Shown in pieces: positions 17,442 through 25,564 of a DNA stretch of 64,000 nucleotides. Both the position numbers and the translations under genes were made by a program. Source of the stretch: Nitratireductor sp. ZSWI3 (GTDB lineage: Bacteria; Pseudomonadota; Alphaproteobacteria; Rhizobiales; Rhizobiaceae); the NCBI RefSeq assembly GCF_024655565.1, contig NZ_JANKOF010000011.1:1-64000 (forward strand). Direction: 5' to 3'. The notes under the pieces are model-generated. The model was given only the letters and a program-made list of their open reading frames with translations, had not been told where the DNA came from and made no database searches. The first letter of the stretch is position 1. Each line of letters begins with the position of its first letter.

Positions 17442-18506
17442 ATGAGCGACGACAGCCTTGCATTTCTCGTCGGGGGTGGGGACTCAGCGGTGACCATTCG
17501 CTCCGTCGACTGGTCGAAGACCAAGCTCGGAGCGATCGAGGACTGGCCCCCGGCGCTGAAGACGGCGGTCGGCCTGATGATCAGCTCCAGCTTTCCCAAG
17601 GCCCTCGTCTGGGGGCCCGACATGATCACGCTGCACAATGACGCCTTCAAGCCGATCCTCGGCGACAAGCCCAACGCCATCGGCCGTTCCTTTCGCGAGG
17701 TCTGGGCCGAGGCCTGGGAGGTGATCGGCCCGATCGCCGACAAGGCCTATGCCGGCGAGCCGACCTTCATCGAGAACTTTCCGCTGGTGGTGAATCGCCA
17801 TGGGTTCGACGAGCAGGCCTATTTCACCTTCTGCTACAGCCCCGTGCGGGACGAGAGGGGTGTGGTGCTCGGCATGATGGATACGGTGATCGAGACCACG
17901 GAGACGATCCGCACCCAGCAACAGGTCGCCGCGGTGAACGGCGAGTTGCAGCACCGCATGCGCAACCTGGTCGCGATGGTCTCGGCGCTTGCGGGACAGA
18001 CCTTCAGAGGTGAGCAATCGGTCGACGAGAAGCTGCAGATCTTTCAGGACCGGTTGCGGGCGCTCGGCGAGGCGCAGGCGCTGCTCGTTTCGGGAAACCA
18101 TCCCGACACAACCATTGACCGGCTGATCGAGACGGTGCTCTCGCAGCGCATCCTCGAGCCCGAACGCATCCAGGCAAGCGGGCCGCGGGTGTCGCTGCAC
18201 GGACGGCAGGCCCTGGCGCTGTCGCTCGCCCTCAACGAGCTTCTGACCAACGCGATCAAATACGGCGCCTTGTCGAATGATGCCGGCCGCATCGTCATCG
18301 AATGGGACCGCACCAGCGAGTGTTTCCATTTCCGCTGGCGCGAGCGAGGTGGGCCGAGGGTCGACGTCCCGACCCGGAGAGGTTTCGGCTCGAAGCTGAT
18401 CGAGCGCTTCGTGGCGACCGACTTCCGGGGGGAGGCCAAGGTCGACTATCTACCGCAGGGCATCGAGTACAGCATCGTGTCGAGCGCTGCCGCGCTCGAC
18501 GACTAG
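17442..18506 (+). CDS. PAS-domain HWE-type sensor histidine kinase
   Basis: A 354-residue soluble sensor kinase. Residues about 25-150 form a PAS domain. Residues 165-240 are the HWE/HisKA_2-type dimerisation domain, with the phospho-acceptor His in ELQHRMRNLVAMVSALA (about 168). The catalytic part has the N-box LALNELLTNAIKYGALS (about 265) and the WRERGGP motif (about 300) that names the HWE family. No membrane segment, so it senses a cytosolic signal, possibly light or redox through PAS. No response regulator is adjacent. Such kinases feed the general stress response in this order. Confidence 0.9.
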   Translation: MSDDSLAFLVGGGDSAVTIRSVDWSKTKLGAIEDWPPALKTAVGLMISSSFPKALVWGPDMITLHNDAFKPILGDKPNAIGRSFREVWAEAWEVIGPIADKAYAGEPTFIENFPLVVNRHGFDEQAYFTFCYSPVRDERGVVLGMMDTVIETTETIRTQQQVAAVNGELQHRMRNLVAMVSALAGQTFRGEQSVDEKLQIFQDRLRALGEAQALLVSGNHPDTTIDRLIETVLSQRILEPERIQASGPRVSLHGRQALALSLALNELLTNAIKYGALSNDAGRIVIEWDRTSECFHFRWRERGGPRVDVPTRRGFGSKLIERFVATDFRGEAKVDYLPQGIEYSIVSSAAALDD

Positions 18507-18586
18507 AGGGAGATGAGGAAAAGTGTGAAGCGGTTTTCCGCCCGCATCCCGGTCTAATTCTTGGAATCGATCGCGTTTATCGGCGG

Positions 18587-19054
18587 TCAGGCGAGCGCGG
18601 CGAGCAGTGCGTCGAGCTTGTCGAAACTTTCGGTCCAGCCGGCCTCGTGCCCATCGCGCGAGGCTTTCGAGGCGAAGAATGCCTGATGAAAGGACATTCT
18701 CGTCCTGCCGTCCGGCGTTTCCGTAAAGGTCACCTCAACGACCGTTTCGTGGCCTGGCTCACCGTTCTCGTCGTGCCATGCGTGGGTGAAGACGATGCGT
18801 TCGGGCGGAACGACTTCCCGGTAGCGTCCGCTCAGCCAATGGTCCTGGCCGTCCGGCGAGCGCATGCAGGTGCGGAACCAGCCACCGGTGCGGATATCGC
18901 CTTCCGAATGGGGCATGGTGAAGCCGGCCGGGCAGGACCAGCGGTCGAGATGCTCCTGCTTCGTCCAGGTTTCGAACACCAGCGCGCGCGGTGCGTCGAA
19001 GGTGCGGTTGATGTGGAGTTCGGCATCGGCCTTGGCGGCGGTTCGGGCATTCAT
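18587..19054 (-). CDS. SRPBCC/AHSA1-domain protein
   Basis: A 155-residue START-like (AHSA1/CalC) protein. The opening LHINRTFDAPRALVFETWT and the WSCPAGFTMP turn are standard. No catalytic residues known for the family. It is the last gene of a run ArsR-SRPBCC-GFA-SRPBCC on the minus strand and is paralogous to the SRPBCC gene at 19567 (shared (L/I)xITRxFDAPR and the GxWRxCMRSPxG block). A common regulation by the ArsR protein is inferred. Confidence 0.85.
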   Translation of the reverse strand: MNARTAAKADAELHINRTFDAPRALVFETWTKQEHLDRWSCPAGFTMPHSEGDIRTGGWFRTCMRSPDGQDHWLSGRYREVVPPERIVFTHAWHDENGEPGHETVVEVTFTETPDGRTRMSFHQAFFASKASRDGHEAGWTESFDKLDALLAALA

Positions 19055-19120
19055 GGCTTTCTCCTCCTATGGCGTTTCGGGCTGACACGGCTCGGCCGAT
19101 CTTCCCGCGGCCGTCGATCG

Positions 19121-19570
19121 TTACAGATACCCGCAAAGGGCCGGTGGCCGGTCCCACGCGTCATTCTCCCCGTCCTCATAGATGATCGGTGCGGCCTCGA
19201 GCTCCTGCGGCGTCGCATCGTCGAGGCAGGCCACGTTCACGGCATGGAATGCGCCGCCCATCGGCTCGAAGTCGGCGCTGGCGAAAGGCCGCACGCCGCA
19301 TCGCGTGCAGAATCGATGGCTGATCGCCTTCTCGCCGAAACGATATTCGCCAAGTGCCTCCTCGCCTGAAAGCAACGCGAAATCATCGGGCCTCACGAAG
19401 GCCTTCCAGAAACGGCTCTTGCGGCAGGACGAGCAGTTGCAGCGAAAGGTTGCGGTCCACCAGATGCCGGGCAATTCGGGCGCGGAGCGTTGTCCGGGCG
19501 GTGCCAGATCGATCCCGGCCGTGAAGCGGACGGCCCCGCAATGGCAACTGCCGTGATAGGTCTTCTTCAT
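19121..19570 (-). CDS. GFA family (glutathione-dependent formaldehyde-activating-like) protein
   Basis: A 149-residue zinc protein. The GFA motif is complete: CHCGAVRF (about 8-15), CNCSSCRKS (about 47-55) and HRFCTRCGVRPF (about 87-98), which bind two zinc ions. True glutathione-dependent activity is not shown for most members. GGGAG precedes ATG 19570, and the start overlaps the stop of the upstream SRPBCC gene by four bases (ATGA), so translation is coupled. Confidence 0.9.
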   Translation of the reverse strand: MKKTYHGSCHCGAVRFTAGIDLAPPGQRSAPELPGIWWTATFRCNCSSCRKSRFWKAFVRPDDFALLSGEEALGEYRFGEKAISHRFCTRCGVRPFASADFEPMGGAFHAVNVACLDDATPQELEAAPIIYEDGENDAWDRPPALCGYL

Positions 19571-20055
19571 CGTCCACTCCCATTCTGCCGGTTCAGGTGA
19601 TTGCCCAGGCGGTCCAGGCATTCGCTCCAGCCCTCCGCGTGGCTGTCACGGTCCTCGATCGTGCGGAACGGCGCCTGCCGGAAGGTCAGCCTGGTTCCCG
19701 TGCCGGCGTCCTCGAAAGTCACCGTCACCAGGGTCTCGATCGCCCCGTCCTCTTCCCACTGGAAGGTGAAGACCAACCGGCTTTGCGGCACGATCTCGCG
19801 ATAAACGCCGCTTGCCCAGTATTCCGCCCCTTCGGGCGAGCGCATGCAGCTGCGCCATTGGCCGTCCTTGCGGAAATCCGATCTGATGGATGGAACGGTG
19901 AAATCCCGCGGGCCCCACCAGCGTGCAAGGTGCTCGGGCGTCGACCAGACCCTGAACACGAGGCTGCGCGGCGCGTCGAAGATGCGGGTGATGCCGAGGG
20001 CGATCTCTTCCCCGGTCTTCGCATGCGGGTTCGGGGCTTCGGCCTCACGCGTCAT
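19567..20055 (-). CDS. SRPBCC/AHSA1-domain protein (ArsR partner)
   Basis: A 162-residue START-like protein with GITRIFDAPRSLVFRVWSTPEHLARWWGP at its N-terminal part and RLTFRQAPF near residue 125. The gene overlaps the 3' end of the ArsR-type regulator by 11 bases, an arrangement seen over and over for ArsR-SRPBCC pairs. Substrate or ligand unknown. Confidence 0.87.
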   Translation of the reverse strand: MTREAEAPNPHAKTGEEIALGITRIFDAPRSLVFRVWSTPEHLARWWGPRDFTVPSIRSDFRKDGQWRSCMRSPEGAEYWASGVYREIVPQSRLVFTFQWEEDGAIETLVTVTFEDAGTGTRLTFRQAPFRTIEDRDSHAEGWSECLDRLGNHLNRQNGSGR

Positions 20056-20389
20056 CGGAGCGCTCCCTGCTCTGGAGTTCCTTCAGATAATCGTCGAGGC
20101 GGTTGAAGCTGTCGTCCCAGAAGCGGCGATACTGCTCCACCCAGCCGGCGACGTCTTTCAGCGGTCCGGCCTCCAGTCGGCAGGGCCGGAACTGCGCCGT
20201 GCGGCCGCGCGAGACGAGACCGGCGCGCTCCAGCACCTTCAGGTGCTTGGACACCGCCGGCAGGGTCATGTCGAAGGGTTCCGCCAGTTCGTTCACCGTC
20301 GCCTCGCTTTGCGAAAGCCGCGCCAGGATCGCCCGCCGCGTCGGGTCGGCAAGGGCGGCAAAGGCGGTGCTGAGAGGGTCGGTTTGCAT
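20045..20389 (-). CDS. ArsR-family winged-helix repressor
   Basis: A 114-residue regulator. The helix-turn-helix ATVNELAEPFDMTLPAVSKHLKVLERAGLV is clear; there is no Cys-based metal site (no CVC in the recognition region), so it belongs to the non-metal branch paired with SRPBCC proteins. ATG 20389 is used; an in-frame TTG four codons earlier is possible. A 28-base dyad immediately upstream is the likely autoregulatory operator. First gene of the ArsR-SRPBCC-GFA-SRPBCC run. Confidence 0.9.
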   Translation of the reverse strand: MQTDPLSTAFAALADPTRRAILARLSQSEATVNELAEPFDMTLPAVSKHLKVLERAGLVSRGRTAQFRPCRLEAGPLKDVAGWVEQYRRFWDDSFNRLDDYLKELQSRERSDDA

Positions 20390-20395
20390 GTGATA

Positions 20396-20423
20396 TACCA
20401 ATCGGTTAATTAGATAATTGGTA
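20396..20423 (-). promoter_or_regulatory. Operator dyad of the ArsR-type repressor
   Basis: TACCAAT-N14-ATTGGTA with an inner TAATTA core, i.e. 10 of 14 positions symmetric. It starts 6 bases upstream of the arsR-like start codon. Position, symmetry and AT content fit an autoregulatory ArsR site. Confidence 0.65.
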
Positions 20424-20626
20424 AAATAGCGAAACCGGACCGGTTGTCAACCCGGTGTCCTGCATCGTTCCTTCGGCACGGCTGCGGACCGGGGTTGCCA
20501 CCGCGCCGATCACCCCTCTTCGGCAAGGCGCACTTGCCAGCCGGGCTCGCCTCGGCTATGGAACGCAGCATGATTATGCGCCAGACCAGCTCTGCTTCAG
20601 CAGCCCGTGCCGCCTCTTTCGGCGCG
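20424..20626. other. Intergenic region between arsR-like gene and leu leader
   Basis: No gene is evident. It must carry the promoter for the leu leader transcript. In-frame ATGs at 20558, 20570 and 20576 could extend the leader peptide N-terminally; none has a good Shine-Dalgarno. Confidence 0.4.
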
Positions 20627-20692
20627 ATGGGACGTGCGCTTTCCTCCAGCCTTCTTCTTCTCGGCCTTATCGGCGATCGCCGGGTCCGTTGA
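20627..20692 (+). CDS. leuL: LeuL leader peptide (21 aa)
   Basis: The short ORF ends SSSLLLLGLIGDRRVR. Six of 21 residues are Leu, with four consecutive codons (CTT CTT CTT CTC, 20651-20662) and another CTT at 20666. It precedes leuA by 117 bases and is followed by mutually exclusive hairpins, as expected for transcription attenuation by charged tRNA-Leu. The start codon is uncertain: ATG 20627 has no clear Shine-Dalgarno and in-frame ATGs lie at 20558, 20570 and 20576. Confidence 0.7.
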   Translation: MGRALSSSLLLLGLIGDRRVR

Positions 20693-20736
20693 AGGAGCGC
20701 CCGGCGGTCGATGACGCCGCTGGGCTGCAGCTCTTT
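20675..20736 (+). terminator. leu attenuator
   Basis: Antiterminator: GATCGCCGGG (20675-20684) with CCCGGCGGTC (20700-20709). Terminator: 20692-20707 (AAGGAGC plus GCCCGGCGG) with CCGCTGGGC, a TGCA bulge and GCTCTTT (20717-20736), G-U pairs allowed. The 5' arm of the antiterminator lies just beyond a ribosome stalled at the Leu codons and under a ribosome at the stop codon (20690-20692), which is the required geometry. The T run is short. Confidence 0.6.
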
Positions 20737-20809
20737 CCCAAAACCGCACTTTACTGTTGACAGGCCCGTCGTGCCGAGCGCACGCAACCGGTGCCGGGAA
20801 GAGAATGAA

Positions 20810-22552
20810 ATGGACGCGCAAAACACGATGACTGACATGGCAGCAAACGACCCAAAGGGCGATGTATCGGGTGTGCGGAGCAAGGGCATGCCCGACGCCT
20901 CACGCAAGTACCAGCCCTATCCGTTGATCGATCTCGCCGACCGCAGCTGGCCCTCCAAGCGCATCGAGAAAGCGCCGATCTGGTGCTCCGTCGACCTGCG
21001 CGACGGCAACCAGGCGCTGATCGACCCGATGGGCCACGAGCGCAAGGCGCGCATGTTCAAGCTTCTGCTGGACATGGGGTTCAGGGAGATCGAGGTGGGC
21101 TTCCCCTCGGCCTCGCAGACAGATTTCGACTTCGCGCGCTGGTGCATCGAAGAGGGCGAGGTTCCCGACGAGGTGTCGCTGCAGGTGCTGGTGCAGTGCC
21201 GTCCGGAACTCATCACGCGCACCTTCGAGGCACTGGAGGGCGCGCATCGGCCGATCATCCATTTCTACAATTCGACCAGCGAGCTGCAGCGCCGCGTTGT
21301 CTTCGGCAAGGATGTCGGCGGTATCAAGCAGATCGCCACGGACGCGGCCAAGATGATCACCGACATGGCGGCCAGGGCAGGCGGCGGCTATCGCTTCGAA
21401 TATTCGCCGGAGAGCTTTACCGGCACGGAGCTCGAGGTGGCGCTGGATATCTGCAACGCCGTCATAGAGATCGTCGATCCGACGCCGGACGACAAGCTGA
21501 TCATCAACCTGCCGTCCACGGTCGAGATGGCGACGCCCAACATCTATGCCGACCAGATCGAATGGATGTGCCGCCAGCTCGACCGTCGTGACCGCCTGAT
21601 CATCTCGCTGCACCCGCACAACGACCGCGGCACCGGCATCGCCGCCACCGAGCTCGGCCTGATGGCCGGCGCGGATCGCGTCGAGGGCACCCTGTTCGGC
21701 AATGGCGAGCGCACCGGCAATGTCGACATCGTCACGCTGGCGCTCAACATGTACACGCAAGGCGTCGACCCCGAGCTCGACTGCTCGGATATCACCCGCA
21801 TGAAGGACGTCTACGAGTATTCCAACCAGCTCGTCATCCCCGAGCGGCACCCCTATGTAGGCGAACTGGTGTACACGGCCTTCTCCGGCTCGCACCAGGA
21901 CGCGATCAACAAGGGCATGAAGGCCATCAAGACGGCCAACAAGCCGCTCTGGGAGGTGCCCTACCTGCCGATCGATCCGCAGGATGTCGGCCGCTCCTAC
22001 GAGGCGATCATCCGCATCAACTCACAGTCGGGCAAGGGCGGCATCGCCTATGTCATGCAGGCCGATTACGGTCTCAACCTGCCGCGCAACCTGCAGGTGG
22101 AGTTCCGCGAGGACATCCAGGACATCACCGACCGCGAAGGCAAGGAACTGCCGTCGAAGCGCATCCACGAGCGCTTCATGGAGCTCTATGTCGATCAGCC
22201 CGATGCGCGCCTGAAGTTCATCGATCACCAGACCTTTCCCGACACCGGGGTGAAGGGCCAGCGCATCATCGAGGCGGCGATCCTCGACCATGGCAAGGAG
22301 ATCGTCATCAAGGGCGTGGGGACGGGGCCGGTGGACGGCTTCATCGACGCGCTGTCCAAGCATGTCGGCATCGACATGTCGGTGGTCGATTACTCCGAGC
22401 ATTCCCTCCAGCAGGGCTCCAATGCAGCCGCCGTCTGCTACATGGAGGTGCAGCATCCGGGCGGCAAGCTGTTCGGGGTCGGCGTCAACACCAACATCGT
22501 CGCCGCTTCGCTCGAGGCGGTCGTCTCGGCCGCCAACCGGATCGCCGGGTGA
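20810..22552 (+). CDS. leuA: 2-isopropylmalate synthase (long form)
   Basis: Condenses acetyl-CoA with 2-ketoisovalerate, the first committed step of leucine synthesis. The 580-residue length is that of the LeuA type 2 group. The HMGL-like barrel has CSVDLRDGNQALIDPM (about 63) with the metal Asp, and HPHNDRGTGIAATELGLMAGADRVEGTLFGNGERTGNVD (key motif HPHNDRG, about 270). The C-terminal allosteric LeuA dimer domain (about 440-575) is present for Leu feedback. Start: GGGAAGAG lies 7 bases before ATG 20810; upstream in-frame codons run into the attenuator. The hydrolase gene overlaps its stop (GTGA). Confidence 0.96.
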   Translation: MDAQNTMTDMAANDPKGDVSGVRSKGMPDASRKYQPYPLIDLADRSWPSKRIEKAPIWCSVDLRDGNQALIDPMGHERKARMFKLLLDMGFREIEVGFPSASQTDFDFARWCIEEGEVPDEVSLQVLVQCRPELITRTFEALEGAHRPIIHFYNSTSELQRRVVFGKDVGGIKQIATDAAKMITDMAARAGGGYRFEYSPESFTGTELEVALDICNAVIEIVDPTPDDKLIINLPSTVEMATPNIYADQIEWMCRQLDRRDRLIISLHPHNDRGTGIAATELGLMAGADRVEGTLFGNGERTGNVDIVTLALNMYTQGVDPELDCSDITRMKDVYEYSNQLVIPERHPYVGELVYTAFSGSHQDAINKGMKAIKTANKPLWEVPYLPIDPQDVGRSYEAIIRINSQSGKGGIAYVMQADYGLNLPRNLQVEFREDIQDITDREGKELPSKRIHERFMELYVDQPDARLKFIDHQTFPDTGVKGQRIIEAAILDHGKEIVIKGVGTGPVDGFIDALSKHVGIDMSVVDYSEHSLQQGSNAAAVCYMEVQHPGGKLFGVGVNTNIVAASLEAVVSAANRIAG

Positions 22553-23313
22553 GCGAGCGGCTTTATGCCGACGATACGGGCGAGGGCGGCAAGGCCCTCG
22601 TCCTCCTGCATGGCTTTGCCGGCTCGCATCGCGTCTGGGACGGCGTCCGGTCGGCCTTGCCGCCGGGCCTGCGCATCATCGCCCACGATCTGCCGGGACA
22701 TGGCCGCTCCCTGTCGTGTCCGGGGGCGGGCAAGGCACGGGCATCGGCCACGGCCGTGCTAAACGACCTCGATGCCCGCGGCGTAAACGAGTTCCATCTG
22801 GCGGGGCATTCCTTTGGCGGTGCGGTGGCGGTCCTTGTGGCATGCGCCGCCCCGGAGCGGGTTTCATCGCTCACCCTTTTTGCGCCGGGCGGCTTTGGCC
22901 CGGAGATCGCCGGCGATCTTCTGGCAAACCGTGCCGCGGCGGACAGCAGAAGCGCGCTGCGCGCTGCGCTCGAAGGGCTGTTTGGCCCGCACGCCGCCCT
23001 GCCGCCAGGCGTTCTCGAAGCGGCAATGGCTCTCGACGAGCGTCCGGGACAGCGCGAAAAACTCAATGAGATCAGCAATCTGATTGCAGGCAGCGGACTT
23101 CAGGGCGTGTTCCCGCGCGCCATGCTGGAAGGGCTGTCGATGCCGGTTCACGTCGTCTGGGGCACACGCGACGTCGTCCTGCCGGTCCGCCAGTGCGATG
23201 ATCTGCCGGACGGCTTCGTCCTCCACCGTCTCGACGGGCTCGGGCACATGCTGCCCGAGGAAGCGCCGCAGCGCATGGCGGCGATCCTGCGCGCGGTACT
23301 CGGCGAAAGCTGA
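22549..23313 (+). CDS. Alpha/beta hydrolase
   Basis: A 254-residue hydrolase. Oxyanion HGF (about 22), nucleophile elbow GHSFGG (about 86-91), acid Asp in WGTRDVVLP (about 208) and catalytic His in GLGHMLPEE (about 233) are all visible. It resembles the acetoin dehydrogenase E2 C-terminal/MhpC-type esterases. Substrate unknown. It starts at a GTG that overlaps the leuA stop (GTGA), so its translation is coupled to leuA, although no link to leucine metabolism is known. Confidence 0.87.
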   Translation: MSERLYADDTGEGGKALVLLHGFAGSHRVWDGVRSALPPGLRIIAHDLPGHGRSLSCPGAGKARASATAVLNDLDARGVNEFHLAGHSFGGAVAVLVACAAPERVSSLTLFAPGGFGPEIAGDLLANRAAADSRSALRAALEGLFGPHAALPPGVLEAAMALDERPGQREKLNEISNLIAGSGLQGVFPRAMLEGLSMPVHVVWGTRDVVLPVRQCDDLPDGFVLHRLDGLGHMLPEEAPQRMAAILRAVLGES

Positions 23314-23330
23314 GCGACGTTTTTCGTTTA

Positions 23331-23352
23331 GTAAGTTTATTTGTAAACTTAC
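23331..23352. promoter_or_regulatory. AT-rich inverted repeat
   Basis: GTAAGTTTA-TTTG-TAAACTTAC, perfect 9-base arms, 18 bases after the hydrolase stop. There is no G/C-rich core, so it looks more like an operator than a terminator. It lies about 60 bases upstream of the CtrA-type site. Confidence 0.4.
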
Positions 23353-23411
23353 AGCATTTACTATGCCTTTCGAAGCGGAACAAAACGTGATGATTTCCGG
23401 ATTTATCCGTG

Positions 23412-23427
23412 TTAACGATGGATTAAC
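23412..23427 (+). promoter_or_regulatory. CtrA-type binding site
   Basis: TTAACGATGGATTAAC, an exact match to the CtrA full-site consensus TTAA-N7-TTAAC, 28 bases before the start codon of a single-span membrane protein. It is the only full site I found in the window. Confidence 0.65.
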
Positions 23428-23454
23428 GCTGATATCCGTTCAGGAGTACCGCCG

Positions 23455-24063
23455 ATGAGCGAGGCCGGTCAGAACCGCCTTTCCGCCAGCAATGTGCGGA
23501 GCCTTGCCGATGCCGTTCGCGAGATGAAGAACGCCGCCGCCGACCGTGCGGATGTGGTGATCGACATGCGCGAGGCGAGCCGCGCCCGGCTCGAGCTGCT
23601 GGCCCAGGAACTGGAGCCGATCTTCGCCGAGGTGCCGAAGGACGATCCGGCCTTCGACCTCGCCATTTCCTCCGGCGAGCAGCCGCGCCTGTGGATCGAC
23701 GCCGTCGCCCATGTGGTGATGGCGCGCGACCACCGCACCTTCCGGTTCGTGCGGGATACGCGGCTCGGCCGCGTCGTGCTGGCCGAAAGCGCCGACATGA
23801 AGCCCGTCGCCGACCAGGTCACGCGCTACATCGCCGAACGCATGGTGGAGCGCCAGCGGGCGGTCGAGGGCGAGGTGGAGACGCTGCCGCGTCGGCCGGC
23901 GGAGGAGAGTGTGCCTGCCGAATTGCCGCGGCGCGGCGGGTGGAGGGCGTTCCTCAGCGGAGCGCTGTTCGTGCTATTGGGCGGCCTCGTCGGCGCCGCC
24001 GCCGTGATGTTCGTCCTGTCGGATCGCTTTCCGGAACTGACCGAGTTCCTTTCGCGCTTCTGA
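23455..24063 (+). CDS. Hypothetical protein with C-terminal membrane anchor
   Basis: A 202-residue protein that I do not recognise. Residues 1-140 are acidic/Arg-rich and helical, with repeated REM..A/REAS.A elements (coiled-coil-like at about 20-55) and a compact central part (LWIDAVAHVVMARDHRTFRFVRDTRLGRVVL). Residues about 165-190 form one membrane helix (ALFVLLGGLVGAAAVMFVL). CAGGAG lies 8 bases before the ATG. A CtrA-type site directly upstream suggests cell-cycle-linked expression, hence a possible envelope or polarity role. It is convergent with the phosphoesterase, 5 bases apart. Confidence 0.75.
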   Translation: MSEAGQNRLSASNVRSLADAVREMKNAAADRADVVIDMREASRARLELLAQELEPIFAEVPKDDPAFDLAISSGEQPRLWIDAVAHVVMARDHRTFRFVRDTRLGRVVLAESADMKPVADQVTRYIAERMVERQRAVEGEVETLPRRPAEESVPAELPRRGGWRAFLSGALFVLLGGLVGAAAVMFVLSDRFPELTEFLSRF

Positions 24064-24068
24064 CCTGA

Positions 24069-25004
24069 TCAGGGGACCGCGTCGGGCCGATCGCTGACGG
24101 GTGGGCTCAGCACGGCGCCCGAGATCTCGCCGATCTCACCATTGCCTGCAACGATGCCGCGGCGGCTGAAGCGCATCTGCCAGCTTCCGGGGGCGCCGTC
24201 GATCTCGAAGAGGTTGTAATGGGCCGGCGGCTTGGCGCTGCCATGGGCCTGGCCGGCGGCGGCGACGCCAACCACCGGCACGCTCGCGCCGTCGGGGCCT
24301 TTGATGTGGTGGACGGTCGGCAGGTGCGTGTGGCCGTGCAGCACCAGTTCGGCACCGTGGCTGCGGATCAGCTTTTGGAAACGGCTGATGCCGTAGAGGC
24401 GCTTGGCCGCGTTGGTCGCGCCGCGCACCGGCGGATGATGGATCATCACGACACGGAACAGCCCCTGGGCGGCGGCCCTGTCGAGCAGGAGGGCAAGCCG
24501 CTTGGCCTGCGCCTTGGAAAAGTGCCCGCTGGCCATGAAGGGCGCCGTCGCCCGGGCCGAGGAGACGCCGATGATCGCCACCGGGCCGCGCACGCGCAGA
24601 TAGGGAAAGCCGCCCTTGCCCTTCGGCGGTTTCTGGCCGTCGCCGGTCATATACGGGCCCCAGGCGCGGCAGCAGCGGGCGAGTGCGCCCGGCACATAGG
24701 CATCGTGGTTGCCCGGCACCACGGAGATGGCCTGTGCCGGCCCCAGGCTCTCCAGCCACAGCCGCGCCATCTCGATCTCCTTGTCGAGCGCGAGGTTGAC
24801 GAGGTCGCCGGTCAGCGCGATGTGATCGGGGGCGGCGGCCAGCATGTCGTCGGTGATTCTGTCGATCACCCCGTGATCGAGATTGAGCCTGCGGTTGCGC
24901 TGCCAGTTGATGTAGCCTGTGATGCGCTTGGAGGCGAGTTCCCGATAGCTTATGGCGGGAAGGGGTCCGAGATGAATGTCGGAAAAATGCGCGAGCCGAA
25001 ACAT
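24069..25004 (-). CDS. Metallophosphoesterase (calcineurin-like)
   Basis: A 311-residue binuclear-metal phosphoesterase, probably a 3',5'-cyclic nucleotide or UDP-sugar-type hydrolase. Metal-site motifs: FSDIHLG (about 7-13), ALTGDLVNLAL (about 63), VVPGNHDAY (about 96-104), MIHHPP (about 190) and VLHGHTHLP (about 225). No signal peptide. ATG 25004 is chosen for the tight MFRLAHFSDIH opening; no Shine-Dalgarno is evident. Divergent from the Nudix gene, 53 bases apart. Confidence 0.9.
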   Translation of the reverse strand: MFRLAHFSDIHLGPLPAISYRELASKRITGYINWQRNRRLNLDHGVIDRITDDMLAAAPDHIALTGDLVNLALDKEIEMARLWLESLGPAQAISVVPGNHDAYVPGALARCCRAWGPYMTGDGQKPPKGKGGFPYLRVRGPVAIIGVSSARATAPFMASGHFSKAQAKRLALLLDRAAAQGLFRVVMIHHPPVRGATNAAKRLYGISRFQKLIRSHGAELVLHGHTHLPTVHHIKGPDGASVPVVGVAAAGQAHGSAKPPAHYNLFEIDGAPGSWQMRFSRRGIVAGNGEIGEISGAVLSPPVSDRPDAVP

Positions 25005-25057
25005 AGGCCGTGTGTAGAACACGCAGAGCGGGCTGACCAGCCCGCAGGAAGGGCCGC

Positions 25058-25555
25058 ATGGACCGTCGTGTGAAGCCAGCCCGGAGCGAGGCGAGGAAGC
25101 CGGCGCTGCGCATCCGGCTGTTCCATTTCTGGCTGCGCCTGCGGCGGCCGATGACGCTCGGCATGCGCGGCGTGGTGTTCGACGCGGAAAGCCGCTCCGT
25201 CTTCCTCGTCCGCCACACCTATGTGGAGGGCTGGTACTTTCCCGGCGGCGGTGTCGAACCTGGCGAGAGCACGCAGACGGCGCTTGCTCGCGAGCTCGCC
25301 GAGGAAGGCAATATCGAGATCCTCGGAGAGCCCGAGCTCAAGTCCTTCCATTTCAACCGGCAGGCCAGCGCGCGCGATCACGTCGCCGTCTATCTCATCA
25401 CCGATTTCCGCCAGACGCACCCGCATGTGCCCGACCGCGAGATCGCCGAGGCGCGCTTCTTCCCGCTCGATGCGCTGCCGCAGGATGTGAGCGAGGGCAC
25501 CCGCCGCCGCATCGCCGAGCTCTTTCACGGGGCGCCGGTTTCGGACGAGTGGTAG
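25058..25555 (+). CDS. Nudix hydrolase
   Basis: A 165-residue Nudix protein. The box is intact: GGGVEPGESTQTALARELAEEG (key residues G..E....RELAEE, about 64-86). A basic N-terminal segment (residues 1-30, MDRRVKPARSEARKPALRIR) precedes the fold. Substrate, a nucleoside diphosphate derivative, is unknown. It is followed by two palindromic repeats. Confidence 0.88.
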   Translation: MDRRVKPARSEARKPALRIRLFHFWLRLRRPMTLGMRGVVFDAESRSVFLVRHTYVEGWYFPGGGVEPGESTQTALARELAEEGNIEILGEPELKSFHFNRQASARDHVAVYLITDFRQTHPHVPDREIAEARFFPLDALPQDVSEGTRRRIAELFHGAPVSDEW

Positions 25556-25564
25556 CCGCTTCTT

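Noticed and set aside
20444-20692. 82-residue protein using the whole open frame before leuA
   Set aside because: Only the last 21 codons make sense as a Leu leader; the earlier part is low-complexity and lacks a ribosome site.
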